24,158 bases of DNA from an uncultured Eubacteriales bacterium (GTDB lineage: Bacteria; Bacillota; Clostridia; Peptostreptococcales; Anaerovoracaceae), in NCBI GenBank assembly GCA_900551415.1, contig URWB01000022.1, forward strand, positions 1 to 24,158, in the 5' to 3' direction. Shown here one piece after another: positions 12,806 through 19,730 of the stretch. How positions within the stretch are numbered: the first letter of the stretch is position 1; each line of letters begins with the position of its first letter. The notes below the pieces were generated by a model. The model did no database searches, was not told where the DNA came from, and worked only from the letters and a program-made list of their open reading frames with translations. Made by a program: the position numbers and the translations under genes.

Positions 12806-14628
12806 GACTCCACCTCATCCGTCCGAATATGGTATTTTTTAATCTTGTCGAAGATGTTGGTTCTCCCGATGGCCAGATATTCCGCGGCCTTTTCCTTATC
12901 ACCCTGATACAGTCTGAGCGCGTTCACGATTGCGTTCCGCTCCGCGCTCTCCTTGATTTCCTGCAGGGTAGCCGGCACCGCCATAAAGCTGTCAGCAGCA
13001 TCCGGGAGCAGCACGTCATCCGGCAAGATGATTTTACCGTCAGATAAAATTGCTGCTTTTTCCAAGACGTTCTCCAGTTCCCGAATATTGCCGGGCCATG
13101 GGTACTGCAGGATTTTTTTGTAGGCCTGGCTGCTCAGCACCAGCGGCTCGATGCCAAGCCGGTTGCACACGTCCGGCAGAATATCCATCACGATGCTGTA
13201 GAGCCCGCCGCGTCTTTCTCTGAGCGGCGGAATATCAATCGGGAACACGTTGATGCGATAGAACAGGTCTTCGCGAAAGCGTTTTTCTCTTACCATTTCT
13301 TTTAAATTTTTGTTGGTCGCCGCGATGAGTCTCACATCCGATGTCATTTGGCGCGTGCCGCCCACATGGAAGAAGGTTTTGCTCTGCAGGACTTCCAGGA
13401 GCTTTCCCTGCAGCTGAAACGGAATTTCTCCGATTTCATCCAAAAACAGAGTGCCGCCGTAGGCCATCTCAAAATAGCCCTTTTTGCCGCCCTTCTTCGC
13501 GCCGGTAAACGCGCCCTCCTCATAGCCGAACAGCTCGCTTTCCATCAGGTTGTAGGGAATCGCCGCGCAATTGACATGAATAAACGGACCGTTGCTCCTT
13601 CTGCTCGCCTTATGGATTTCTCCGGCGATGAAAGTTTTGCCTGTTCCGCTTTCGCCGGTCAAAAGAATCGTGGTATTCGTGACGCTCGACTTTTGCAGCA
13701 GCCTTGTAACTTCTTTCACCTTGTCATCGTCGCCCAAAAGCCGAAAGGCATTGTAATTACCCTGCGGCAGAATGCCCTGCGGTACATTCCGCAGAATTTT
13801 TTTGTATGCCGCCGACGCTTCCGACATTTCCTGCAAAATATCCTCGGCATCCTGAACGGCAATCATCATGCACGCCCCATTTTGCAGGCTTTTTTTCGCT
13901 TTTTTGATGATATAGGTGGCTGCGCCGACTGTAAAATATTTTTCCTCTTCGCCGCCGCACTCTCTCAGCGCTTTGCAAAGCTCGTCACTCAGGACCTTAT
14001 CAGCCTTCTGTCCCAGCACCGCGCCTTCTTTGAGCCACGCGGGATATTTTCGTTCGGAAAGAATTGTGAGAAGGCCAAGCTTCTCTCGCGCTCCGGAAGA
14101 TCCAAACGCGTGGATTTTGCCCTCTTTCGCGATGATATACATGCTCTCCGTTTCCACCAGTGGAAAGCTCACGCTCTGCGCGTTCAGACTGACCTTGAGG
14201 ATACCATCTTTTTGCTCAACGACAATTTCGTTGGATTCGTACATCGTATCCAGCAAGACGGCCTGCTTCGGCAAATCCCGCGGAATGCTCTTGACAAGCG
14301 GCAAAAGCTCCCTTCGTTCCAGACAGCAGACCATGAGCATGCCTTCCTCCTCGGAAACGATTTTTTTGAACGGGTATTTTTCTTTGATTTGCTCGATCTC
14401 ATCGACGCTGTCTTTTCGCTGCTTCGCGAAATACAGGAGCAGATCACCGACTTCAAGCTTCCCCGCTGCCGATCCCAGCGGATAGCTTTTTTTTGAGCTG
14501 AGAAAAGAAAAAACACGCTCTCCGATAAATAAGATTCTTTCTTCCTGATCCAGCATGATCATGTTCTCTAAATTCAAGGCTGTCCTCCTACGTCTGTCAA
14601 AACTTTCGCTTTGCGAGATGTTCTCCAT
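12796..14628 (-). CDS. Sigma-54-dependent transcriptional activator, canonical AAA+ core
   Basis: An enhancer-binding protein of about 610 residues. Some 280 N-terminal residues form a sensor region I do not recognise. The AAA+ domain then has Walker A GESGTGKT, an intact GAFTGA loop, Walker B LFLDEIGE, sensor I IAATN, FREDLFYRINVFP and WPGNIREL. A Fis-type HTH closes the protein (EKAAEYLAIGRTNIFDKIKKY). There is no receiver domain. Start choice is uncertain: ATG 14628 (AAGGA, close spacing) is given; TTG 14577 has a stronger AGGAGG 6 nt upstream; GTG 14649 lies almost at the predicted transcript start. It overlaps the beta-lactamase-fold gene by 10 bp and is the likely activator of the downstream carrier's sigma-54 promoter. 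Confidence 0.9.
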   Translation of the reverse strand: MENISQSESFDRRRRTALNLENMIMLDQEERILFIGERVFSFLSSKKSYPLGSAAGKLEVGDLLLYFAKQRKDSVDEIEQIKEKYPFKKIVSEEEGMLMVCCLERRELLPLVKSIPRDLPKQAVLLDTMYESNEIVVEQKDGILKVSLNAQSVSFPLVETESMYIIAKEGKIHAFGSSGAREKLGLLTILSERKYPAWLKEGAVLGQKADKVLSDELCKALRECGGEEEKYFTVGAATYIIKKAKKSLQNGACMMIAVQDAEDILQEMSEASAAYKKILRNVPQGILPQGNYNAFRLLGDDDKVKEVTRLLQKSSVTNTTILLTGESGTGKTFIAGEIHKASRRSNGPFIHVNCAAIPYNLMESELFGYEEGAFTGAKKGGKKGYFEMAYGGTLFLDEIGEIPFQLQGKLLEVLQSKTFFHVGGTRQMTSDVRLIAATNKNLKEMVREKRFREDLFYRINVFPIDIPPLRERRGGLYSIVMDILPDVCNRLGIEPLVLSSQAYKKILQYPWPGNIRELENVLEKAAILSDGKIILPDDVLLPDAADSFMAVPATLQEIKESAERNAIVNALRLYQGDKEKAAEYLAIGRTNIFDKIKKYHIRTDEVESCF

Positions 14629-14664
14629 ATCATCCTTGCGTGCGGTCACTCGCGCGCTAACTAC

Positions 14665-14693
14665 ACTATAGCAAGGCCGGACGCGAAATTCAA
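14665..14693 (-). promoter_or_regulatory. Sigma-A promoter of the third activator gene
   Basis: The minus strand shows TTGAAT, a 17-bp spacer and TATAGT. Transcription would start near 14658, too close to the GTG at 14649 but suitable for the starts at 14628 or 14577. Confidence 0.65.
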
Positions 14694-14817
14694 TGCCGTT
14701 TTTTGTTTTTGCCGTTTCGTTTCGCGCTCGGTGGGATATTTTTTACCTTCCCGACCGGAGCATCGCGAAGAAACCTCAGGAGGCCGCAAGAAAAATTGAG
14801 TAAGCTCGACTTTTTTC

Positions 14818-14846
14818 TTGCCTGCTTTCTGTCTTTCTGTTATACT
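14818..14846 (+). promoter_or_regulatory. Sigma-A promoter of the TraX-like gene
   Basis: TTGCCT, a 17-bp spacer and TATACT lie about 60 bp before the start codon. The rest of the gap from 14694 shows no gene. Confidence 0.55.
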
Positions 14847-14906
14847 GGGTTCGCAGCGTTTTCCTTGCGAAATCCGCGCTGTGCATAAAAAGGGGAGGAT
14901 TTTATC

Positions 14907-15644
14907 ATGAAAAAATCAATTCGTTTTTTGGACGCCAATATGCTGCGAGCCTTAGCCTGCGCGCTGATGCTCTGCGACCATATGTGGGCGACCATCGTAC
15001 CGGGCAATGAGTGGATGACCTGGCTGGGCAGGTTGGCGTTTCCGATCTTTGCCTTTCAGATCGCGGAAGGCTTCTTCCATACATCTAACTTCCGCAATTA
15101 CGCGGTAAGGCTGCTGATCTTCGGACTGGTCTCTGAGATTCCGTTCGATCTGGTCTACGGCTCCACCATACTCTATCCGTATCACCAGAACGTCATGTTT
15201 ACCCTGCTGTTTGGGCTTCTTGCCATCAAGGCGCTGGATAACGCCAAACAAAAGCATACAGCAAAAGCATGGATCATCGGCGTCCTTTTGGCCGCGCTTT
15301 GCTGCCTGGCTGCCGCTGTCACACTTACTGACTACGGCGCGCTCGGCGTTGCGACCGTCGTTATGTTCTACCTGTGCCGCGACTTTCGCTTCTCATGGGC
15401 AGTGCAGCTGGTGTTTATGGTTCTCTTCAACTTGATCTTATTTACAGGAGAGTACATTCCGCTGACCATCGGCAGCCACACCTTCGAGCTGCAGACCCAG
15501 GGCTTCGCCGTTTTCGCGCTGATTCCGATCTGGCTCTATAACGGCAAAAAAGGCATTTCAAACAAAGCACTGCAGTACGGCTTCTACGCCTTCTATCCGG
15601 TGCACCTTCTGGTGCTCTATCTGCTGTTTACTTACACGAGGTAA
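14907..15644 (+). CDS. TraX-family membrane protein
   Basis: A 245-residue integral membrane protein matching the TraX family (PF05857), named after the F-pilin N-acetylase. Typical segments are visible: ALACALMLCDHMWA near the N terminus, GRLAFPIFAFQIAEGFFHT, LLIFGLVSEIPFDLVYG and, at the end, YGFYAFYPVHLLVLYLL. About eight hydrophobic segments are present. Chromosomal copies in Firmicutes stand apart from conjugation genes, as here; an acyltransferase role is assumed by family, not shown. GGGGAGG lies 8 nt from the ATG. It is a single-gene unit with its own promoter and a strong terminator. Confidence 0.9.
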   Translation: MKKSIRFLDANMLRALACALMLCDHMWATIVPGNEWMTWLGRLAFPIFAFQIAEGFFHTSNFRNYAVRLLIFGLVSEIPFDLVYGSTILYPYHQNVMFTLLFGLLAIKALDNAKQKHTAKAWIIGVLLAALCCLAAAVTLTDYGALGVATVVMFYLCRDFRFSWAVQLVFMVLFNLILFTGEYIPLTIGSHTFELQTQGFAVFALIPIWLYNGKKGISNKALQYGFYAFYPVHLLVLYLLFTYTR

Positions 15645-15672
15645 GTATCCTAAATCAAAAATCAAACATATC

Positions 15673-15712
15673 GTGCAATTTCACTCGTCTGTGTTGAAAT
15701 TGCACTTTTTTT
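15673..15712 (+). terminator. Intrinsic terminator of the TraX-like gene
   Basis: A perfect 11-bp stem (GTGCAATTTCA / TGAAATTGCAC) with an 11-nt loop is followed directly by a run of seven or more T. The next operon's -35 box starts a few bases later. Confidence 0.9.
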
Positions 15713-15713
15713 C

Positions 15714-15767
15714 TTGACAAACTCGATATTCGAGATATAATGGACGTAACAAAGCTCGATATTCGAG
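15714..15767 (+). promoter_or_regulatory. Consensus promoter with two identical operators (PadR operon)
   Basis: TTGACA (15714-15719), a 16-bp spacer and TATAAT (15736-15741). The spacer is filled by the palindrome CTCGATATTCGAG (15722-15734), and an identical copy lies downstream of the start at 15755-15767, 33 bp away. The arrangement is ideal for repression, most simply by the PadR protein encoded next. Confidence 0.85.
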
Positions 15768-15826
15768 AAAACAAATTTACGGATCACGCACGCCATGCGA
15801 ACCCGCTGCGAAAGGAGGTGCCTGCT

Positions 15827-16153
15827 ATGCCGCGTGAAAAATTCAAGACTTTGACTGAGCAGATGTTTTATATCCTCCTGTGTCTCTGCGAGGAACGCTG
15901 CGGGATTGAAATTCTGGACTCGGTCAGGGATCTGACCGATGATCGGGTCAAGATCGGCTCCGGTACCCTGTACGATCTATTGGAGCAGTTCACAAAGGAG
16001 GGCATGATCTGCGAGACCAAAATCGAGGGGCGGCGGCGCAGCTACCGGATCACCGAAAAGGGGCGCCGCATGCTGGATGCGGAATACCAAAGGCTCAGCC
16101 TACAGGCCGCCGACTACGCTCGTATCTGCAAAGGAGGTACGCCATGGAAATGA
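15827..16153 (+). CDS. PadR-family transcriptional repressor
   Basis: A 108-residue PadR winged helix: LTEQMFYILLCLCEERCGIEIL, then GSGTLYDLLEQFTKEGMI and GRRRSYRITEKGRRML, the hallmark of the family. The ATG at 15827 follows AAAGGAGGTG at good spacing. The open frame starts at 15740, but that codon overlaps the -10 box and cannot be translated. It is the first gene of an operon with two DUF2812 proteins, a common partnership in Firmicutes. Its stop overlaps the next start (10 bp). Two copies of a perfect operator in the promoter suggest autoregulation released by an unknown signal. Confidence 0.92.
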   Translation: MPREKFKTLTEQMFYILLCLCEERCGIEILDSVRDLTDDRVKIGSGTLYDLLEQFTKEGMICETKIEGRRRSYRITEKGRRMLDAEYQRLSLQAADYARICKGGTPWK

Positions 16154-16881
16154 GAAAACACAAAGATTGTGAAAACCGCAATGAATGCAAACGTGCGGTC
16201 AAATGGAGCTTTGCCAATGCCGTCCTATACGACCAGCAAAGGATTGAAAAAAAGCTGACGGAAATGGCACGCAAAGGCTGGATGATCGAAGAAATGCACG
16301 GCGCCCTGCTTTGGACTTACCGCAGGATCGAGCCGAAAGAGCTGCATTTTGCGGCAGTCTATTCGCCGCAGAATTTCGGCATCGACGCCGACTCCTTAGC
16401 TGCGCAGAGCACGAAAAACGAACTCTGCGCGCGTGACGGCTGGATCCCGGCCGCGGACTGGGAAACGCTCCGTGTGTATTACAACGAGCAGCCGGATCCG
16501 GTACCGATCGAAACCGATCCGCTCGTCCAGACCGAAAGCATCTACGCGGCCATGAAACTGCGGTGGTGGTACTATCCGTTTCTGTCGCTTGGCACTGCAA
16601 TCGCCATGTTCAGCGCCTATCTGCGGAATCCTCGCTGGTCTGGCGGCATTGTCCCAACCCTGACGGATCCTTTGTTCCTGCTGTGGCTCTGTTTCGCGGT
16701 GCTCTCCGTCTGGTGGCCGCTCTATCAGCTCTGGGCAGACATCCGCTGGCACCGCGCAGCGAAAAGGGCCGCGGATGGCGGCGAGTTTCTTCCGATCATG
16801 GCAAAACGCATTCCTGACATTTACGTCATGCTGCTGGCGCTGGTGCTGATCGTTATCATGCTTTTTATCACTCTGTCATAG
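16144..16881 (+). CDS. DUF2812 membrane protein, first paralogue
   Basis: A 245-residue protein. A soluble N-terminal DUF2812 domain (about 25-75; IEKKLTEMARKGWMIEEM followed by FAAVYS) is followed by a conserved block (RVYYNEQPDPVPIETDP) and three or four membrane helices. AGGAGG is 6 nt from the ATG, which lies inside the end of the PadR gene. DUF2812 proteins usually sit beside PadR regulators; their function is not known, though a membrane or cell-envelope sensor has been suggested by context. It is about 50% identical by eye to the next gene, a tandem duplicate. Confidence 0.88.
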   Translation: MEMRKHKDCENRNECKRAVKWSFANAVLYDQQRIEKKLTEMARKGWMIEEMHGALLWTYRRIEPKELHFAAVYSPQNFGIDADSLAAQSTKNELCARDGWIPAADWETLRVYYNEQPDPVPIETDPLVQTESIYAAMKLRWWYYPFLSLGTAIAMFSAYLRNPRWSGGIVPTLTDPLFLLWLCFAVLSVWWPLYQLWADIRWHRAAKRAADGGEFLPIMAKRIPDIYVMLLALVLIVIMLFITLS

Positions 16882-16895
16882 CCTAAGGAGGGAAA

Positions 16896-17603
16896 GTGGA
16901 AATGAGAAAACACAAAAAAGAAACCAAATGCGGATTTGGCGGGGTATCCATGTACGACCAGCAGGGGATCGAGAAGAAGCTGGCGGACATGGCCCGCAAA
17001 GGCTGGCTGATCGAAGAGATGCAAAACGCGTTCTTCTGGAATTACCGTCGTATCGAACCGAAGGAGCTGCATTTTGCCGCGGTATATGCCGCAATGACTT
17101 TTGATGTCGACGCGGACTCGGCTGCCGCGCAAAAAGAAAAAGACGAACTCTGTGCCCGTGACGGCTGGATCGCTGCCGCGAGCTGGGGCGGCAATGGCTT
17201 CCTGCGCGTCTATTACAACGAGCAGCCGGATCCGGTACCGATCGAAACCGACCCCGTCGTCCAGACCGAATCGATCTACGCCGCGATGAAAAAACGCTGG
17301 CCGTACTTTTTAGGTACCATTTTATACGCACTGTACTGCATCATTACGGACATAAAGAGTGTGATAACCGGCTACCTCGGCTCAAACGCTCTCCTGTATT
17401 GGCACCTTGCCTTTTGGAGCATTTGGTGCTGCTTCATGCTCTATCAGCTCTGGTCTGATAATCGTTGGTATCAAAAGGCATCGATCGCCGCGCAGCAGGG
17501 GGTTTTCCTACCGCTCATCAAAGGGCGGCTGCGCGATATCTGGGTAAATTATTTGCTGATCATATTGTTCGTGTTCGCCGCTGTCCTTTCCTTCTTCCTA
17601 TAG
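16896..17603 (+). CDS. DUF2812 membrane protein, second paralogue
   Basis: A tandem copy of the preceding gene, with the same order: DUF2812 domain (IEKKLADMARKGWLIEEM), the RVYYNEQPDPVPIETDP block, and hydrophobic helices in the C-terminal half. The start is GTG 16896 (AAGGAGG 4 nt upstream) or ATG 16902; both give the same (M)EMRKHK context as the paralogue. A 41-bp stretch (17211-17251) is identical to 16477-16517, while the membrane halves differ strongly. That pattern suggests gene conversion or a constrained site. The transcript probably ends at the GC-rich hairpin at 17695-17734. Confidence 0.86.
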   Translation: MEMRKHKKETKCGFGGVSMYDQQGIEKKLADMARKGWLIEEMQNAFFWNYRRIEPKELHFAAVYAAMTFDVDADSAAAQKEKDELCARDGWIAAASWGGNGFLRVYYNEQPDPVPIETDPVVQTESIYAAMKKRWPYFLGTILYALYCIITDIKSVITGYLGSNALLYWHLAFWSIWCCFMLYQLWSDNRWYQKASIAAQQGVFLPLIKGRLRDIWVNYLLIILFVFAAVLSFFL

Positions 17604-17694
17604 TGCAGCGGAGGGCGGTCTTGCTGCATACAAGTTCGGCACGCATACTGCCCTGAACAGCTAAATCAGACGACCGATAGCCGCACACAAACAC

Positions 17695-17763
17695 GCGGCG
17701 GAGCCATTGCAGCAACTTGCAAAAGCTCCGCCGCTTTCAATTCCACTATTGTTTTACTATTTT
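17695..17763. repeat. 69-bp direct repeat, copy 1 (left of the HipA-like module), with terminator-like hairpin
   Basis: It contains the perfect 10-bp stem GCGGCGGAGC (17695-17704) / GCTCCGCCGC (17725-17734), then CACTATTGTTTTACTATTTT. By hand alignment without gaps, 55 of 69 positions match 19662-19730. The hairpin may terminate the PadR operon. The rest of the gap 17604-17880 shows no gene. Confidence 0.75.
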
Positions 17764-17880
17764 TAGCTGCGCGATTGACTGTAACGCGGCAAAGCTTCCT
17801 TCTTAAAAGTGTCTTGCTTCGGTTAGTATCCTATTCTATTTTTGTCGATATTTCTTATACACGCTTTCCTCAAAAACTAC

Positions 17881-17909
17881 TTGACGTATGACAAGCGATA
17901 ATATACAAT
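17881..17909 (+). promoter_or_regulatory. Promoter of the HipA-like module
   Basis: TTGACG, a 17-bp spacer and TACAAT lie 20 bp before the chosen ATG, with GAGGTG in between. Confidence 0.6.
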
Positions 17910-17929
17910 GACAGTGAGGTGAAGTGCTT

Positions 17930-18748
17930 ATGCAAATGACAAAGGAAAAACAGGATCTGACCTATCTCTCGTGGTCAGTCTATCGCAATTCTTCCGGAAC
18001 AGCCGGCTCATTTTTGAAAGCATACTCCGAGCTTGGCGCAAGGAAAACCTATTACAAGCTCTCGAACTTTGATAAAGCGTGCGGGGTTATCGGGCATGAA
18101 TGCGTGAACGAGTTGATTGTTGACCGGCTGCTGACCATACTCGGAATTCCGCATTTATCCTATCAGCTGATTCATGCGGATGTTGCGGTAGACGGCAAGA
18201 TTCATGAGGTTTATCTTTGCGCTTCGGAAGATTTCAAGGCAACGGGCGAATCAAAGATCGCATTGGATGTCTACAAGGAACTGGAGGCGTTGCCGGATGA
18301 ATCTGTCTTGGCTTTTTGCACTCGTATGGGATGGGAAAACTATATCTATCAGATGCTGATTGTGGACTATTTGATTCTGAATCGAGATCGCCACGGTGCC
18401 AACATTGAGGTGCTGCGCAACAGCCGGAAAAGGACACTTCGTCTGGCACCCTTGTTTGACCATGGTCTCTCGCTGCTTTGCAGCTGCCCGGACGATGCTG
18501 CGGCGACAGCGTTCGATGTAATGGCCGACAAGCCCTGCAACAACTATATCGGTTCAAAATCCACATGGGCTAACCTTGACATCATCCCGAAGGATAAAAT
18601 GCCGAAACTTATGCCGCTTCACGAGAGTGACAAGCGGATTCTTATGGAAGGGCTGGACGGCGTCCTCTCTCAGACGCTTCAGGACAGGATATGGGAAATG
18701 ATCTGGAAAAGGTGGTGCGCATATGAAAATTTTTGCAATTCGAGATGA
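17930..18748 (+). CDS. HipA-like protein kinase lacking the HipA N-terminal subdomain
   Basis: A 272-residue kinase of the HipA C-terminal fold. A Gly/Ser loop (SSGTAGSFLKAYSELGA) precedes the candidate ATP-binding Lys 43 (YYKLSN). The catalytic loop is NRDRHGANIEV (Asp 153, Asn 158) and the metal-binding Asp 177 sits in LAPLFDHGLSLL. HipA toxins phosphorylate translation-related targets such as glutamyl-tRNA synthetase. Full-length HipA is about 440 residues and starts with a subdomain that is absent here. ATG 17930 is 8 nt from GAGGTG; the GTG at 17924 is less well placed. The next gene overlaps it by 26 bp and seems to carry a HipA-N-like segment, so the pair may be a split toxin-antitoxin module like HipT/HipS. 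Confidence 0.85.
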   Translation: MQMTKEKQDLTYLSWSVYRNSSGTAGSFLKAYSELGARKTYYKLSNFDKACGVIGHECVNELIVDRLLTILGIPHLSYQLIHADVAVDGKIHEVYLCASEDFKATGESKIALDVYKELEALPDESVLAFCTRMGWENYIYQMLIVDYLILNRDRHGANIEVLRNSRKRTLRLAPLFDHGLSLLCSCPDDAAATAFDVMADKPCNNYIGSKSTWANLDIIPKDKMPKLMPLHESDKRILMEGLDGVLSQTLQDRIWEMIWKRWCAYENFCNSR

Positions 18749-19538
18749 ATCGGCGCAAGCGCAGAAGGATCTGGCCTACCTTCTATACTATGAGCAGACA
18801 AAGCGATTCTACATTGAACTGCCTGAGAATGCGGATGTATGGGAAACCCCTTTGCTCTTGGACTCCTTTGTGAAGCGTGGAGAAACCACAGTCAATTCTT
18901 ATTGGAGCAAGCTCTGGGTTCAGCAGCGCATCACGCCGACCGATCGCCAAAACATTGGCGAGATTTTGCGCGACAATCATCTAAAGGAATACGACGAGTA
19001 CAAGCTTCTGATGCTGGCAATGGGCCGATGCGCCCAAGACGATTACTACCTTGTTCCCATTGATGAAAAGGAGCTTCCGGCAGAAATTACAAAGCGCTTC
19101 TCTAAGAGAATAGAAGACGTGCTGCCGCTCGAGAACAACTGCCTGCTAGTGTTTTTTCGGGACGGCACAGTAAAGAAATGCGATTTGCAGAAGCATTTTG
19201 AAAAGACAAGAGCATTTCAAGTCCTGCTCAAAAAACCGGACTTTTTTCAACAGGTACAGATGCAGCCGGGCGGATACGGCGTTGCATGGGACGTAAATAT
19301 GACTGTTTCGGACGCTATGCTCTACCGGATTGGCAAAAACGTTCCTTTGACAGCGGCTGATTTTCGAAACTTTGCTGCCCACAGCCTCATCAACGCGGCG
19401 GAAGCAGCGGAGATATTGGGCTGCTCCCGACAGAACATTATAGATCTGACGAAGCGCGGAAAACTCCATCCGATCAAATCCTCGGAAAAGAGCACACTGT
19501 ATCTTAAAAGCGAGGTCTTAAAGCGAAATTGGCAGTGA
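18723..19538 (+). CDS. Putative kinase partner/antitoxin: HipA-N-like + DUF2442-like + HTH
   Basis: A 271-residue protein with three recognisable parts. Residues about 12-113 (LAYLLYYEQTKRFYIELP..., RQNIGEILRDN...YDEYKLLMLAMGR...D) resemble by eye the N-terminal subdomain of HipA. About 143-207 match DUF2442 (FFRDGTVKKCDL...FFQQV...GYGVAWD...MLYRIG). About 222-268 form a MerR/excisionase-type HTH (NAAEAAEILGCSRQNIIDLTKRGKLHPI). The ATG lies within the 3' end of the kinase gene, with AAGGTGG upstream, so the products are translationally coupled. A DNA-binding partner of a kinase toxin would act as antitoxin and autoregulator; that is inference. A strong terminator follows. Confidence 0.75.
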   Translation: MKIFAIRDESAQAQKDLAYLLYYEQTKRFYIELPENADVWETPLLLDSFVKRGETTVNSYWSKLWVQQRITPTDRQNIGEILRDNHLKEYDEYKLLMLAMGRCAQDDYYLVPIDEKELPAEITKRFSKRIEDVLPLENNCLLVFFRDGTVKKCDLQKHFEKTRAFQVLLKKPDFFQQVQMQPGGYGVAWDVNMTVSDAMLYRIGKNVPLTAADFRNFAAHSLINAAEAAEILGCSRQNIIDLTKRGKLHPIKSSEKSTLYLKSEVLKRNWQ

Positions 19539-19547
19539 ATCCGTGTG

Positions 19548-19599
19548 ATACCCCTTTATCACCTTTTACCGAGGTCATAAAGGGGTATAAAATTTTTTT
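19548..19599 (+). terminator. Intrinsic terminator of the HipA-like module
   Basis: A perfect 12-bp stem ATACCCCTTTAT / ATAAAGGGGTAT (19548-19559, 19577-19588) is followed by AAAATTTTTTT, just after the second gene's stop. Confidence 0.85.
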
Positions 19600-19661
19600 G
19601 GAGGGGATATCTTGTGCCGTTTGCGCGAGCTACTGCCTTACTTTGACGGTTACAAAAGCTT

Positions 19662-19730
19662 GCGGCGGAGCCCCTGCAATAATCTGCAAAGGCTCCGCCG
19701 TCTCACATTTCACTATTGTTTCACTATTTT
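19662..19730. repeat. 69-bp direct repeat, copy 2 (right of the HipA-like module)
   Basis: Same orientation and length as copy 1 at 17695, with the stem CGGCGGAGCC (19663-19672) / GGCTCCGCCG (19691-19700) and the tail CACTATTGTTTCACTATTTT. It overlaps the last bases of the RarD gene and may terminate that gene on the minus strand. Confidence 0.75.

Noticed and set aside
13348..14496. 382-codon open frame on the plus strand
   Set aside because: It lies wholly antisense to a canonical sigma-54 activator with all AAA+ motifs; no ribosome binding site or recognisable domain.
14907..15644. Conjugative transfer region suggested by TraX
   Set aside because: No other transfer gene, relaxase or pilin is nearby; isolated chromosomal TraX-family genes are common in Firmicutes.
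15740..15826. Earlier in-frame ATG of the PadR gene
   Set aside because: It overlaps the -10 box, so it is upstream of the transcript start; the ATG at 15827 has an ideal ribosome binding site.
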